Source: Lepeophtheirus salmonis (taxonomy: Eukaryota > Arthropoda > Copepoda > Siphonostomatoida > Caligidae). Taken from it: a stretch of DNA of 64,000 nt. The notes below the pieces were generated by a model, which saw only the letters and a list, made by a program, of their open reading frames with translations, searched no databases and had not been told where the DNA came from. Both the position numbers and the translations under genes were made by a program. This document shows, piece by piece, positions 22,591-36,330 of the stretch; positions within the stretch are counted from its first letter, which is position 1; every line of letters starts with the position of its first letter. The stretch is taken from contig NC_052135.2 in the NCBI RefSeq assembly GCF_016086655.4, forward strand, positions 71,707,702 to 71,771,701, read 5' to 3'.

Positions 22591-23554
22591 TTTTATAAGG
22601 CTAAAGTACCTAGTGCTCTAAATATAGTACCTACTATTCTAATTAACAATGGATGATGGTCGAAATTTACGATGGACGTAATTAAGAAAATATTATTTTT
22701 TGGAACGAGCTTTACGTCCGATTCTGACAAGTTCATTTGATTTAGGACTAGTGAGTTTGTCAAAAATATTATTCTTCTCCTTCTTTCCGACCTTTTAATT
22801 ATGGAAATTTTTTTAATTGATTGAATTCAATCTAACTCTTCTTAAAATGTGATTATTCATTCTAAAGTTAGGGAATTTGTGTAACTACTAAATGATTTTG
22901 AGAAGGAAAGGTTGCAATATACAAAAACAATAACGACGTTTAAACTACCGATGTTTGGTTGAACTCTACATCAAAATGGAAACTCAAATTTGATAATATG
23001 TATGTATGGACTCTGTTGAAAGAATCCATTTAACTTGAATAGTAGCATTTAAGATTCAATGAAGTACAATAATTGTAATGATAGCTTCAAGGATAATGGA
23101 TAAATATCACTCAAAACAATCTTCTTTTTAAATGTTAAATTGCAGATGTTGATGAAGGAATGTAATATATATGTAACAATATTCAGATAGAAGGAGGAAG
23201 GTTTTTCCCAATGCAAGATAAAGGGTATTAGGCTTAAAACATCACCCTGTGTGATCAAAACACAACAATGATTTAGTTTAAACTTGTTTATTGCTACTTT
23301 TTCGTTTTTAGAAGTGTAAGTATACAAATGGCGCTTTTGAAACAAAGGGTGGAATTAGATGACGCAATACTTGTTTTTCAAACTTATTTTACACACTTAA
23401 ATATATCTATTTTATAAAAATATTTAATATCGTGACCGGTAATTATATTCTTTGTGAATCCATTATCTACAAATATTTTCCTTGGACATTTCATTCTCAT
23501 TATGAAGCTGGATATACATTCTGTCAAACATGTACGAAGAATTGTTAATTGTTA
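22591..23554. other. AT-rich stretch
   Basis: A 98-codon minus-strand frame (23049-23345) is Leu/Ile/Lys-rich with no motif. Nothing else is seen. Confidence 0.5.
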
Positions 23555-24160
23555 AATTTTGTGTTGCAAACGAAATTTCATGTGTTCACGTGTTGAAAAT
23601 GTTAAAAAAACATGTTGTAAATCTGTTTTATCAAAAAATCTGGGTATAAGAGTGGTACAAAGCGTTCAAAGAGAGCTGTTAGATCGTCAAGGACAAGGGG
23701 TTTGGTGCATCATGAATTCGTTCGAAAGAGAAAAACGGTTCATTAGGAGTACTATTTGGGTGAACTAAGGCGTTTGTATGAGAAAATCCATGAAAAACGG
23801 CTAGAATTATGGAAGAACAACTCCTTGATTTCACACTACGATAAAGCTCTATCGCACAGAGTCACGATTGTGAATGAATTCAAAGCCAAACACGCAATAA
23901 ATATATATCAATCAACCACCATATTCACCTGATTTAGCTTCATGTGACTTTTTTTTTATATCACAAACATAAATTTCCACTCCGTGGAACCTGTTTTGAG
24001 TTTATTGTATACATAAAATAAAATTTTTTGAAGGAGCTGAAGGCCATGCCAAAAAGTGCATATAAAAAATGGTTGGAGAACAGTAAAAAATGTTGGCATA
24101 TGTGTATTACATCCAATGGAGATTACTTTGAAAGCGACAAAATACATTTTAATGATTAAA
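23555..24160 (+). pseudogene. Mariner (DD34D) transposase relic, different lineage
   Basis: The readable order is HYDKALSHR (second catalytic Asp, codon 23840-23842), then QPPYSPDLASCD (third motif, 23913-23948). KFPLRGT (about 23970-23992), LKELKAMPKSAYKKWLE (about 24031-24081) and a C-terminal TSNGDYFES close the frame. The spacing of the two Asp codons is 34 residues plus one inserted base. The SCDFF and FPLRGT words differ from the M elements, so this is another mariner subgroup. The N-terminal half is not readable. Confidence 0.8.
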
Positions 24161-24469
24161 TATGAAATTTTATTTAGTCATTCCTGATACTTTTATGACA
24201 GAATGTATAGTGAAGTCCTACGTTTTATTTATTTGGCATACTACTAGAAGCCATCATTTTCCTTCCACGCTATTGGTTATCGTCTATCCCTACTCCTACC
24301 CCAATCATCGATTAATTATCTCTTTCTTTTGTCTCCTTACAATTCAAATCTACTTAAGCAAGAAGCAATTGCTCTGGGCCCCTCTATGTACAGCATTATC
24401 ATGGATAATATATATATATATAATGAATAAGATATATTTTAGTATTAATGATGGTAATTCTGGGTCTTC
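24161..24469. other. AT-rich stretch with TA microsatellite
   Basis: It holds a short (TA)n run at about 24408-24422. The open frame 24162-24473 has no protein-family feature. Confidence 0.5.
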
Positions 24470-24545
24470 TTAGAGAACCGGCTCTTTCGGCTCGCTTTGC
24501 TACAAAAAGCCGTCTCTTTCGGCTCCCCAACGGCTCTTCAGATTT
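24470..24545. repeat. GGCTC-rich repeat cluster, possible hAT terminus
   Basis: Three imperfect units of 'cggctctttcggctc' type occur within 60 bases. The phrase resembles the GAGCCGGCTC ends of some hAT elements. No partner end was found. Confidence 0.35.
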
Positions 24546-24600
24546 TTTTACTCTAATAGATATATTACAATTAAAGAGGAGTCTACACAGGACATCGGCA

Positions 24601-24626
24601 GGGGGGGGGTCTTTAGCCCCCCCCCC
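24601..24626. repeat. G9/C10 inverted homopolymer hairpin
   Basis: Nine G (24601-24609), a 7-base spacer tctttag and ten C (24617-24626) form a perfect G:C stem in otherwise AT-rich DNA. Confidence 0.8.
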
Positions 24627-26529
24627 TATCTAAATTTTCAAAATTAAAATCATTCTTCTAATAGAAAAAATATTGAAAATTATCACTGTTTCACAGATCA
24701 ACAAAGCCTTTTCAGTATGATGTATATTAGTAGAGGCATCTGCATAGGGTTGGCTGGAAGGGCTGTGGTACCTTCCTAACGACATTATTTTTTTGATACT
24801 TTAATTTTTATGTATGATTTCTTTTCTAAAAATCCCATAATTCGACCAATCCAATCCTCCCCAAAAAAAAAGAGAAGAAAATAATAATAAAAAAAAATAT
24901 ATATATAAATAGACGCCCCTAATCAGTGGTTTTCAAGATAACTGATATATTAACTTTCTAAATGTTACATCCTTCCCCCCTCTCTCTATTTCTAAAAAAA
25001 AGTTAAATCTGTAAATCCCCTTCTCGCCAACTGTAACAAAAAAAATAAAAAAAATGTATTACACCTTAGCTCCATTATTTCTGCATCTTGTGCCTCTATG
25101 GATTCATTTCTCTATGGATCCCATGCTTCCTAGTTCTGTCATCACTAGTTTTATTACGAAACTATTATCAAAGGAAAGATGTTGTTTAGTAAACTTTTTT
25201 TTACACTATCAGAGTCAATCAAAATTGAATATCATTTTTCTAATTGGATTTTGTCAATTTGTAAGAGAACAAAGATGTCGTCATTTTATTACCTTTTTGT
25301 CAGGTCACTCACTCAATTATTTATTTTTGTATAGGTTTGATGAAATAATGATTCATAGTTAATAAAAATTGATAACTTTACATTATAAAGTTGTAATTAC
25401 TGTAAAAATATTTAATGAAATACCATTTTTTTAATTTCGAAGGGTGGAGGATGGAAATTATCCTATATAACATACACCCATCTAATTAAAATCATTTTTT
25501 AACTTTGCTAAATATAATAAATATTTATTTTGTCTACAAATTGAAATTATGTTTCAAAAGTAACAAGGGGCTCAAGAGCTATCTTTTTTCTTTATGTCAA
25601 TCACAATTGAATGACATAAATATTTGGAGTTTTTAGTAAAAACAATATAACGTTAAAAAAAATGCATTATTATTTTAAGCAATTCTTTATAAAAATCCTT
25701 TTAAAAACAATAACCAGTTTGACCCAAGTGATAGATTAAAAACAAATTAAAATTACACATTCAATATTACTGGTAAAATTTTGAAATATATAATTTTATT
25801 AAGAAAATAATAAAACAAACACAAAATCAAGGTAGATGGATTTTTTAATATTTGAGTGTTGATTAAATTTGTATTCTTCGATAAATTATATTCAATTTCT
25901 ATGTACAAATTATTATTATTAATCTTTAGAGGTGTCACAAGATTGCCACTCAATCTTCCACCTTTTTTATTTCATAAGGACGTTACAATGATCCAATTCG
26001 AGGGATTCAGTATCACCTTAAAGTTTACTCTGATCTCTTCCTCCAACATTTTAAGGATTGGGGTAATTTTTTCACATTGGTTGAATCGATAAAGCGAGGT
26101 CCCCAACTACTTATGACACAAATACAAATTTATCTCCTTTACATCTTCCCGTTACTATACAGTCTGCTTAAGCTGCAAAACACTTTTTTTTGTATTTTGG
26201 GTATAGCATAAGCCCCAGTCATATGACCGCCCCCCCCCATTGGCATCCTCCGTCTGACTCTTACCAGGTTCCAAGATTCACCCATGCAAAATTTCAGCCA
26301 TCTAGGTTCGATGGTATGCGGACGTATAAATGACACATACATAGAAAACTCTTTTTGAAATATATACATACTGATTATATAATTTCATTTCAATTAAGTG
26401 CATGTGCATTTGAACTTTCTAGGGTCTATTTTTGTGTAAGGTGTAACCTCTATTTACATTCAGATATATTTTAATAAACCCCAATGGCAAATGATAGATA
26501 AAAATAAATATATAATCATTCAAAATAAT
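24627..26529. other. AT-rich stretch with a GC-richer patch
   Basis: No gene is supported. A less AT-rich patch with a C8-C9 run lies at 26219-26310. Open frames at 25054 and 26139 (minus) carry no motif. Confidence 0.5.
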
Positions 26530-27000
26530 CAACTTTGGAGTCAATAACGGTATTTACTCCGATCTCATAAAAAAGAGAAAAAAGTTGATGACAGTCTTTT
26601 TTGGCAGATTCCGCAATTCCTCGCGGATCTTGGACATTACTTAAGATTTCGTGTTGCAAGAAGGGCTGTTTTTATGTTAATCAACTGCACCAACACAAAG
26701 AAGTCAATAGGGTTGAGGTTTGGTCAAGTTGGAGGGCAAAAACTGGGTCCAATAAAATAAAATAAAATCTGACAACGAGGTCAACGTTTTCTTTGCAGTG
26801 TGGCACGGAACTGAGCCATAATAATATCCCGACTAGTCCAGTTCCTTCCTGACTCTCCTGACAAAGAATTGTTTAGGTTTAAGAATCACTCTTCTCCAGC
26901 GTGGACCGTAACAAGAACACTTTGTCCTACCCACAATTATAGAATAAATATTCCGTTGATTGATGTCATTTTTTTAACTCACGCTTAACACTTTTGACTA
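26530..27000 (-). pseudogene. Tc1/mariner transposase relic
   Basis: The minus strand at about 26745-26690 reads FCPPT*PNLNPIDFFV, a decayed W-P-P-x-S-P-D-L-N-P-x-D motif with one stop. A C-terminal-like stretch follows toward 26540. The upstream part is poorly preserved. No TIRs were seen. Confidence 0.6.
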
Positions 27001-30000
27001 GCCACCAAAATAACAAACAACATCATACCTGCCCAGCCACTCAAATTCCTTTGTTAAACAACAGGCCATACGCTGATATTATTTGAGCATCGACGTTGAG
27101 TAAATAATACGGGGACAATTGCAACACTTGTTACTGCAGACCCTTTTCAAACAAATGTTACCATACCTCATAGATTCTCCTTTATTACTTATTTTTGAAT
27201 TTCGATGGATAAGAAGTATCAAACAATTAAATATGGTAAATTATACAACTACTGACTTCATTATTTGAAAATATTGTTCATGACGAAAAGATATGCTTTA
27301 ATCTCAAAAATCAATTTATTATTTCAAAAAAACGTTTAAAGGACTTACTGATTATTTTTATAAAAATCTGTACAATTTTGATTTAAATTTTATTACAGTC
27401 TTTTTTAATGTTTGTAACTCTCCCAATATACTCTAAATTGTCGTAATCATGGTTTGGTTATTGAGGAGTGGGTTGGAGTGACTATGAATGACTCACATTT
27501 TATTCTTAAAATACAAGACAATTTGCTGCATAAATAACAACGCATTGGACTAATGGATCTATATGCACTTTTGATGTCTTCCTCAGAAAGGCATAATCCA
27601 TAATAAAGTTGATTAATTATTTTTTTGATCCCGGGCAAACTTTTTATTGATACCCATCGGATATTTTTACCAAAAGGATAATTCTAAATAAAATCTTCTG
27701 TTCGCTTCCCCTGCAAACATACTTTTGATAGAAAAATTACTGTTTTTTTTCATGAGTTTCAAATCGCTTTGAATGTTATACATGGCTATACGCCTGATTC
27801 TGAGATAACTGGAAATTTAGGTCGGGGTAGACATTGATAAAATACTTCCAATTTTGGGTGGTATTAATGTATAGATCATTCTTAATTAATGTTTGTATCA
27901 GGACAAGCTTTTAGCTGATATCCAAGGAAAATATTTTGTCAGATAACATTTTTAACAACAAGTTTTCCGTCTGCTTCAATTTAGAATCTTTTTTTTTTGT
28001 TAGAAAAAATACTTTTAAATGAAAATAAAGCTGAAGGAACACCATTATGAAGCAATATCATTGATAAAAAAACTTGTTTGCACACTTTTTTGCTTTAAAT
28101 ATGGAATATTAAAGTATAATTGTTTGTTATTTAATATAAGGTATTGTCTAATAAATATAACAGAAATAGATTTATGAGTCTATAATTTCAAAATGGACAA
28201 TAATCCCCTCCTTAACACCTATGGACTCAAACATTTTGATCGACCCACTACTTAAATATCCATAAAACATTTAGCGTTATAGTCTTCATGATTTATTTGA
28301 AAGGAAATGTACATTATATGAATTCTAAACATTCTTGTTTTTTTTGCACTTCAGTAAACAAGTGGGCTCATGCATTTTGGTTTGAAATACAGATTGTACG
28401 CAGTTAAATACATCATTTATACGTCTTATATTTCCATTTTTCAACTGTGCAGAGTATTTTATATTAAAATATATCATCTTTTGTATCCCAAGTGTAGATA
28501 AAAATTGAGAGAATGTGTATAAAAGTTTATCCATGGCCCTACAGTTTAATTATTAATCTATAAAAAAAAGTTATATTCTCTTAATTTGAAAAAATGTTTT
28601 TTTTCTTTTTTTCAAATATGGTTCAATTGTTGGTGGAGAAATAAGCAAGGTCGATATTTGACTAATTGCTCTATGGCCCCTTCCCTTTTTGTAGGTTTTG
28701 TAGAGTAAGATTAGTTCTTCTATGCCTCTTGGTCCGAAACTCTATCTAAAGACTCAACAACGAGAAACAGTTTGAATTTGCCGAATTGTCCTATAGACCC
28801 TTCCCTTCGAAAAATTGACCGAAACACTAATAAATATCCGATAACGGGAATTGGGAAGTTTCTATGAGGCCCTTAGGCATAGTTCTTCTGTCCCTGTTGC
28901 TCCGCCAAAAATTGACATAATGTTTCAATATGCGACCAACTCTTGCTTAAGTTAGGATTCTGAAGTGAACTCAGACGTTTTAGAAGTACTTGGTAACAAT
29001 GTAAGCCCAGAATTAAGAGGAGTTCCGAGCTGAGTACGACTTAGGTTGTGTTAGAGATGTAAATAGGGCGCCATCTTACTGTAATACATATGGACTGTTC
29101 AGAAACTTTTTCATTCACAGAATATTTTTGCAGAAATATATATATTAATGTAAACCACTTAAAAGAGATTGGAATTCGACTAGTGTGAAAATTAGAGGCA
29201 GTATGTTATTCATAGATACAAATTACGCTCAGCATCAGCATGAATACAAGATGTTTTGCTTCGGTCTAAAGCTTTGTCTTGTGTATTCTCAAAAGTCATT
29301 AGTCATGTAGTAGCTAAAAATGATCCGTTTAATTCATGTCAAACTATTGGTTCTCAATCTAAGCAGAGTCCAAGTTTAGGGCCTGTGCAACAATGGAAAG
29401 GAAGTAGGACATAGGCCTTTCTCAGTTTTTATAATTTACAATTATCATATGGATGCAAAAAAAAAAAGGATTTGTTTTCATTAAGTTATTAGTCAGTGAT
29501 TTTTAACATATTTTTTTGAGTAATTACTAAAGTGATATGTAAATTTGAATCAAACAGGTTGTAACGAGGCTCATATATGTGAAAGTAATCGCTAAATCAA
29601 AGTTTACCCACTCAAAAATTTAAAAAAACATTAAAAATCTACTAATTATCATTTTTCGCAAGAGTTTAGTTTTGGTTGAAACACTTTTGTACACGATTTT
29701 GATAAAACACACTCTACTAAGTGATAATTTAATTAAAATTGTGATCAAAGATTGGATAATCAGTACTATATAATGAATATAGAAGGGTTAAAAAATGTAT
29801 TACTATTAAATTGCTCTTAAGGAGACTACTAATAGTTTTTAAGAACAGTTATTCTTAGCATTTGTTTGAGTAGGGGTATAAATTATGGAATCATTTAAGA
29901 TTAGGTAATATGTTTTTTATCTAATAAATTTGATTACAATGACAGAGTGATTATTGACTTCTTTTGTTGTTGTCAGATTTAGAAAAAACTATTCGTGATT

Positions 30001-30271
30001 CAGATCATATGTAACTCTAGTTGTGACACAAGAGGGGACATGGAACCCATAATAATGAAAGAACCATATTAAGGTGATAAGATACGCAAATAATTAACAA
30101 AAATATCAAGTAACAAAGGAATTTAATAAAGTTATATTTGATTATTTTTCTTACATTAATATGTAGCAATTCCAATTACAGAAATTATATTCAACTATGA
30201 TTTGCACTGATAGTTTAATAAAAAGTTTACAAATCAACTTCTGACGTTTAACTTATAATACATCTTTCCAA
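27001..30271. other. Long AT-rich stretch
   Basis: About 3.3 kb without a recognised gene. At 28640-28880 two or three diverged units repeat 'attgctctatggccccttccctt' and 'gttcttctatg.c' motifs at about 115-base spacing. Otherwise nothing is seen. Confidence 0.5.
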
Positions 30272-30795
30272 GAAAATCTGAACACTTTGAATTTTAAACT
30301 TCAATAGGGTATAATTGATTAATTAACTATATAATTTGAAAAAAAAAATAAAACTATATATAGATTTGTGTCTGAGATCTCTTTCATTGCTGGTGTCAAA
30401 GATTGTCTCTCCCTCCACTTTTTCGTTAGTTCTCTGGACATTTTGGTGTGAACCCTGAGATCTCTTGTATATACCCTAATGGGCTTGAAGGGATTGGCTT
30501 GGGCTGTTTTCTTTCATTCCTCCGGGTCCATTTAGAACCTTTTTGGTAGAATCTTTCTTCCTTTCCAACGTTTAGACTTGCTGACAGCATAAACGGTGCT
30601 CCTGGAGACGCCAAACTGCTAAGAGTGCTCGAATGGAAATTCGTCAATTACGTTGAAGTGTCATTTTCTCAACTCGTAAGTAAGAGCTCAGGTTTGTTAT
30701 ATTTTGTAACTAATTGTTTATGCTTTAATATATCAAAATATGAATTAATTTTAATCATTTAATCTTTATTAAGAAGCAAGTGTTCAGATTTCAAA
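30272..30795 (-). mobile_element. Family B Tc1/mariner element, copy 2, short deletion derivative
   Basis: The ends are inverted: 30272-30288 gaaaatctgaacacttt against 30778-30795, whose reverse complement reads tttgaaatctgaacactt. The minus strand keeps only the N-terminal DNA-binding region (about 30660-30440, with several stops). Its sequence follows copy 1 (7118-7911) base by base over long stretches such as 'ggcttgggctgttttctttc'. All catalytic motifs are lost. Confidence 0.8.
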
Positions 30796-31639
30796 TTACC
30801 ACCCTGTAGATCTCGAGATTAAATAATATACATTTAATACAAGTTTAATTCGATCTTAGATCGTAGTATATCAGAAGAAATAAAACAGACAAATTAAACA
30901 TAAAGTGGCTTTTGGGTTCTGTCGCCATCTCTCAAACAAAACATGTTTTAATCATAATTTGTATGCTGTGACATTCGTATGTAGCTCATTGTTTTATTGT
31001 CAATTTTTGTCATGCTAATGTTCATAATTACATACTGAAGATTTTAATCTACTATAGTCTAACTATGCCGGACTAGCAGTCGAAATCCCTTTGTCGTCTT
31101 TATGTCTTTTTTCTCTGTAATGAAACCCTTTTCATCTTACTTTTTGAAAGAAAAAAAAATAGCATTGAAATATGTGTGATCATCATTTTTTGTGAAAAAA
31201 TACTTTGTATCGTTGGCAAACTATTTCATTTTTTATATATATTTTATCAACATAATTATGTTCAGAGAATCTAGTTTTAACATTGATGATGACTACTGAA
31301 TCAGATGAGAAACTCAGACTCGTGTTTAATTTAAATTTCATAATCATTTGTTATAAAATTTTACTTTGAAGTATAATTGGAATCAGAATAATGGCGAGAG
31401 ACTTGCAATTCGATTTGTATTTGAGCCTATATTTTCAAGAATTGCGAATGTACTTGAGCAAATAATTAAACACTCGTTACTTGACTGTGTCTCGATTCTG
31501 TAATCTCACTTCTCGAAATTGTATACCAAGTGGAAAATTGAAACTTACACATTTATATTATATTCATTTGAGAGGTTCTGTGTGACGAAATTAGAACTCT
31601 CTACAATTTTATAGGATGTCATGAATCTCAAGCAACTGA
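30796..31639. other. AT-rich stretch
   Basis: Nothing recognisable. Confidence 0.55.
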
Positions 31640-32265
31640 TGTTTTTTGAATTTTTTAAATCGGGCAAGAAATGTGGTTGCAGCGAGATTTAAGGCTATGG
31701 ACATCAAATCTTCTTCGTGCGGGTCATATTCCAAAAGAGGTTCCCAAGTGGACAGGAATGATTTGTAAGACCATCTACAAAGTTAAGAAGAGACTAAACT
31801 ACAACGAGACCATGGAGAGGAGCCTAGCGCTATGGTTCAAAGCATTGTTGCTTCAAACAGTATTGTGGCACTACTGATCTGGTTCTGGGGGGATTACTAA
31901 CTCACAGCAGCCATGCACATTGATGTTTTCAATGCCAACTTTCTCCTTTAGGACTAGACACAATTTCTGCGATGGCAACATCGTTTTTCGCTTACCATTC
32001 AAAAAAGTTTTCATACCTAATTAACTAGCCTTATCGCTTTCTAGGACATGAGAATATGGCTACAATACAATAAAATTACAATCCACTCGACTTTTCTTTT
32101 GACCGCTCATCAAGAAAAGGGTATGTAGAATCCGTCATCAGAACATTGAAGCTATGAAGGGCCCCTTTGACAAGGAAAGGCTGCGATAGACCGAACTTCA
32201 TTTAGAATACTTGCAACAATTTTTGAAAGAGGATTGCTCCCATCCGTAAATTCCTATGGGGGGGC
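31640..32265 (+). pseudogene. Tc1/mariner transposase relic, N- and C-terminal parts
   Basis: The frame from 31671 reads LLRAGHIPKEVPKWTG, then CKTIYKVKKRLNYNETMERS. This is the helix-turn-helix and linker typical of these transposases. At about 32130-32260 pieces such as HQNIEAMK.PFDKE and KRIAPI resemble the C-terminal block. The catalytic core between them is not readable. Confidence 0.65.
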
Positions 32266-32959
32266 AGGGGATTGGAATACATCAATTTGACGTTGGCCAT
32301 ATATCAGAAAAAGATATATCAAGATTTCTTTTTTCTTTCCAAGTGTGTAAGTTTCAAATTTCCACCCGGTAAAGTGAACTGAATAAAACCCTTAACACAA
32401 TTGATACTACTTTACAATTATGGATTGCAAATGAACTCAAAATACATTGGAGAACTCCCACTGTATTTGATAAAAAATATCTAAGAACTTTATATTTGAA
32501 AGCAAAGATATGAACCCCAATTTTGACATTAGGAATAAGGATTTTACCCACCTCTGTATAATACATTAAATATCACATATTCGACACTTTTAATGATATA
32601 ACTATTTTTTCCCCTAAACATTCTTTAGTCACACTTTCGTTCACTTCTAACTCAAATTCCATTTAATTTAATTATTGCAAACATCCATAGCTACAAAGAC
32701 AGTTGTAATATTCGATGGTTGATACTGAAATACAATTTTGGGAAAAACCACTAACTGGTATAATCTGTAAATAGACTCAAACAACAGCCCATACATAACT
32801 AGTTATTTTTATTATATTTTGGATTGTTTATGTCCAACCATCTCCGAGTATTTGAGGCAAAAACAAATAAATACTACAACTGTCTCCAGTCTCCTATATT
32901 TTTAGACAAAATGCATTCTTATAGCAGAAATGACAACAAGATTGTATATAGGCACTTTA
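32266..32959. other. AT-rich stretch
   Basis: It starts with a G7 run near 32261. No gene was recognised. Confidence 0.55.
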
Positions 32960-33115
32960 TGTGACCATTAAGGTGGGTCGTTTAGAAGACATTTATCATT
33001 TTTTTCGAATTTCGAAGTCGGATATCAGGAAAAGTTGTATGATTGTTTTAAAAATAGTTTTTGTGAATATGAGTTCGAGGGAGTTGGTTTCAGAGGTCTT
33101 TTAACTGAACTGATT
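32960..33115 (+). repeat. 5' fragment of family G element
   Basis: Aligns with 9735-9870 in direct orientation: 'gggtcgttt.gaagacattt.atc.tttttt.gaattt' and 'gaatatgag.tcgagggagttggtttcagagg'. Only the 5' part is present. Confidence 0.6.
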
Positions 33116-35939
33116 TCTTTTTGCGGGGATGACTATAACCTCATTTACACAAACGTAACACTTTTTATGAGGACATACAATTTATTAGGCGTTGATAATT
33201 ATTAAAACCTATTATAAAATAAAGTAAATAAATTTATTTTTTTGTCTTGATGCATAAAGATGAACAACACAATATTTCATAGAAAATTTGATTTGTGGAA
33301 CATTTTTTTTTTCAATTAAACAAATATTTAAACTATTTTAATATAATAGGTCAAAAATACCCGACAAATTTATTTTAAAAATTATAATGATTCCAATAGT
33401 TGGTATAATAATTAAAGATATATATTAAAAGAATCCAAAAATATATAAAAATAAAGTTATATAATAGTGATAATTCGTAGTACAAATATCCTTACAAAAT
33501 CAATTAGTTTTTATGGATTTAAAAAAAATAAATATACAATAGTTATTTTTCTCCTTGGCAACTTGGTTCTAACATGAGGGATGGAATCAAAGATTTTCAC
33601 CATTTTTTGAGAATTGTCTTACCAAAATGTGGTGCATCTTTGACATCAAAATTACTTGAACATAATTGACAAAACCAAAATATTAAATGATTGACTGTTA
33701 CAGTTTCAGGAACATAAAAACTATAAACATTTTTAGCCACCATTTCTGAGGTACTTTCAAACAATAATTAGTCAAACAATCACTTTTTTTTGTACGAAAA
33801 CCTATATTTCCAACGCGTAAACCGATCGCACTTATACAACATGAGACACACATTGCTAAGGCCATCCATTGGAAATATTATGTTTACCACAACTATTTTG
33901 CAACAATAAAAATATTTCTTAAAAAATTCGTAGTAATACTTTCTGTTAAATTTGGGGACCTCCAAAATACCTTCAATTATCCTTAAAATGTGCCAAAAAT
34001 AGTTTTTCATGTTTCTAGAAATTTTCCAATATCTATATATATTTTAAATTCGTATTTTCAACCCACTCTAATAACCAGTATAATTTTTAACTTTTTTTAA
34101 TATCCTTTAGCATAAATCATATTCGACTATGTACAAATACATATACCGCTAGAAACAAAAGTGCCCATGTTAAGTGGGAGATACAAACTAGTTACAACAT
34201 TATGTTGCTATTTCATTGTCTACACAATGTGTTTCATATTTATTTAGAATAACAGCATATATATAATAAAAAAGTAGATTTATTAGGACAACCATACATA
34301 ATAGTGCCTAAGGGCTGCCAAAACCACCCTACACACGTATCTAATCAGCATTTTTATTTGTGAAGGTTAGGGTGGCAATCCATATGCGGGGAGGGGAGTA
34401 TTAAATTTATATTTTTTTGTAGACTTTATCTAAAGAGACTTTAAGGTAATGAGGCGTTATGCATATCAATCAACAATATTTTTTATTATCTCTAATTCTT
34501 ATTAGTCTAAATTATGTATATGTGCTGTTTTCATCTCTTGTGCAGTTCATTGTTATATTGACTAAGATTCATTTAATGTAATTTAATACGAGTCAATATT
34601 TCGCATAGATAAACTATTAATTAACCATAGTTCATAGTATCCAAAAAGTTATTCTATATTTTTTAATAATTTGTATACATAGATTTTATTTACTTTTTTT
34701 TTGTTACCTATTTAAGCTATAAGCTTGCTCAATTTTTTGTCAAAATCAGTTTATCAATTGAAATATTGACATTAAGTCTTAATTTAAGAAGTCACTCCTC
34801 CACATCTAAGAAATTCAGACAAAATATACATTTATTCAAAATGGATTTTTTTTCTTTCATTATCATCCAAATAAACAAAGATATAATTTTAAAACTTTCT
34901 AACTTTTTTTAAGTTGATTAAATAAACTTTTAAAGTACCTCTACAAGTTTTCTATAAAATAAATTTTGCTGTAAATATGGAAAAATAGCTTAAGGATAAG
35001 TCAATCTTCAAAAAACAGCTGTTAAAGTTTCATGACAATCTGTTTTTCAGTTTATTGTAAAAACAATCTTGTGTATTAACTCTATACTGCTCCTTGAGGG
35101 GGAAAAATACCGTTCAAGCTAAGTAATGGCTTAAAAACTCTTGCGGAAATTCACTGCATAAAGGGAATAAGATAAATACATAAATCAAAATTAATAATGT
35201 CAAAGTAGATAATTTTGATAGAAAAAAATCGGGTTTCTAAAGAACAAGACTAAGGAAGCACATTTGATATATAAGGAGTCAAAAATAAAGTACATCGATC
35301 ATTTTTTACACAATTTTTTGTAAGCTCCTTTGCCTGTAGACTTTAAAGGACTTATGCCTGGATGTACTTCAAAGTCACTTGTTGAATAAAGACGAGTATA
35401 ACATTAATTTAAGTCTTTCCAAGCCATGGTACATAAATATGCCCTGTGATCAAGTGGATAGATATATTGTTAATATATTTTTTATTACAAATATTTTTGA
35501 TGTTCTTTTGATCTATATCATATCCTCATGCATATAAAAGTTTTTATTTCTGAAAATATGATGTACAGTCTCGATATTGGTGTTTTATGGTCTTTTTGAA
35601 AAAAAAAAATCAACTAATACTTTGTTTTGAGATCAATAATATTAGTTAAAAACGACATTTTTATTAAAAAAGATCACTTTTTTTCAAAATACAAAAGTTC
35701 AATTTTTGTCGTCTATACCACTATTCTCTATGACATTATTTATGGCAAAAATGCATATTATTCATGCCCATGTAGTTAAAAGTTGACCCCCCGCCCCTCT
35801 AAATGCGGTTTTAGGTTCTAACTCTTTCTTCCAAGAGGCCGCATACTTTAAAAATATTCGTTATTTTATATAAAGATCCCTGACATCTTTAATTACAAGG
35901 TTTTATACAATTACGAAACCAAAGGACAGTTTTATTTTT
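33116..35939. other. Long AT-rich stretch
   Basis: No gene is supported. A short patch at 34310-34400 has imperfect inverted 'ccaaaaccaccc' and 'gggtggcaatcc' words. Confidence 0.55.
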
Positions 35940-36330
35940 ATCTATGTCTGTAATTCTAAAAATCTCAGAGCAACAAAAAAAAGTCAACGCATTTTTGATA
36001 TCCTCTACGGCTGCGTCAGTGCTGAGAAGCCTCAAGAAACCGTTGACATTTCCATCGGGAATGCCTATAACAACAAGAACTATATTACAGGGCCATGTTT
36101 CCAGAAAGAACCAAAATTTATTTATCTAGAATATTGTTAACTTCTTGCATGCTTCCATGTTATCCTCTTCAAACCCTGACCTCTAACCTCTAGACCTTGT
36201 AGCTAAAGGTACCTTGAAGACCATTGTCTTCCACACCCCTCATCTAAATTTTGATTTCTCTGAGTTGCAATCATAACAACGGGGTACATCATGGACACAA
36301 ATTTTATGGTCAATACCTTCGAATCTGTTC
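35940..36330 (+). pseudogene. DD37D-type transposase relic
   Basis: SSNPDL*PLDL at about 36168-36200 is the third catalytic motif with one stop. KGTLKTIVFHTPHLNF follows, in place of the usual helix after that motif. Upstream, 35944-36126 reads ISEQQKKVNAFLISS..., alignable only loosely with the region after the first catalytic Asp. The second catalytic Asp was not found. Confidence 0.55.

Noticed and set aside
23049..23345. 98-codon minus-strand open frame
   Set aside because: Composition typical of AT-rich chance frames, no motif.
25054..25362. 102-codon open frame
   Set aside because: Leu/Phe/Ser-rich AT-derived sequence without any family feature.
28640..28880. Possible tandem array of 'ctatggccccttccctt' units
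   Set aside because: Only two or three weakly similar units, not enough to define a repeat.
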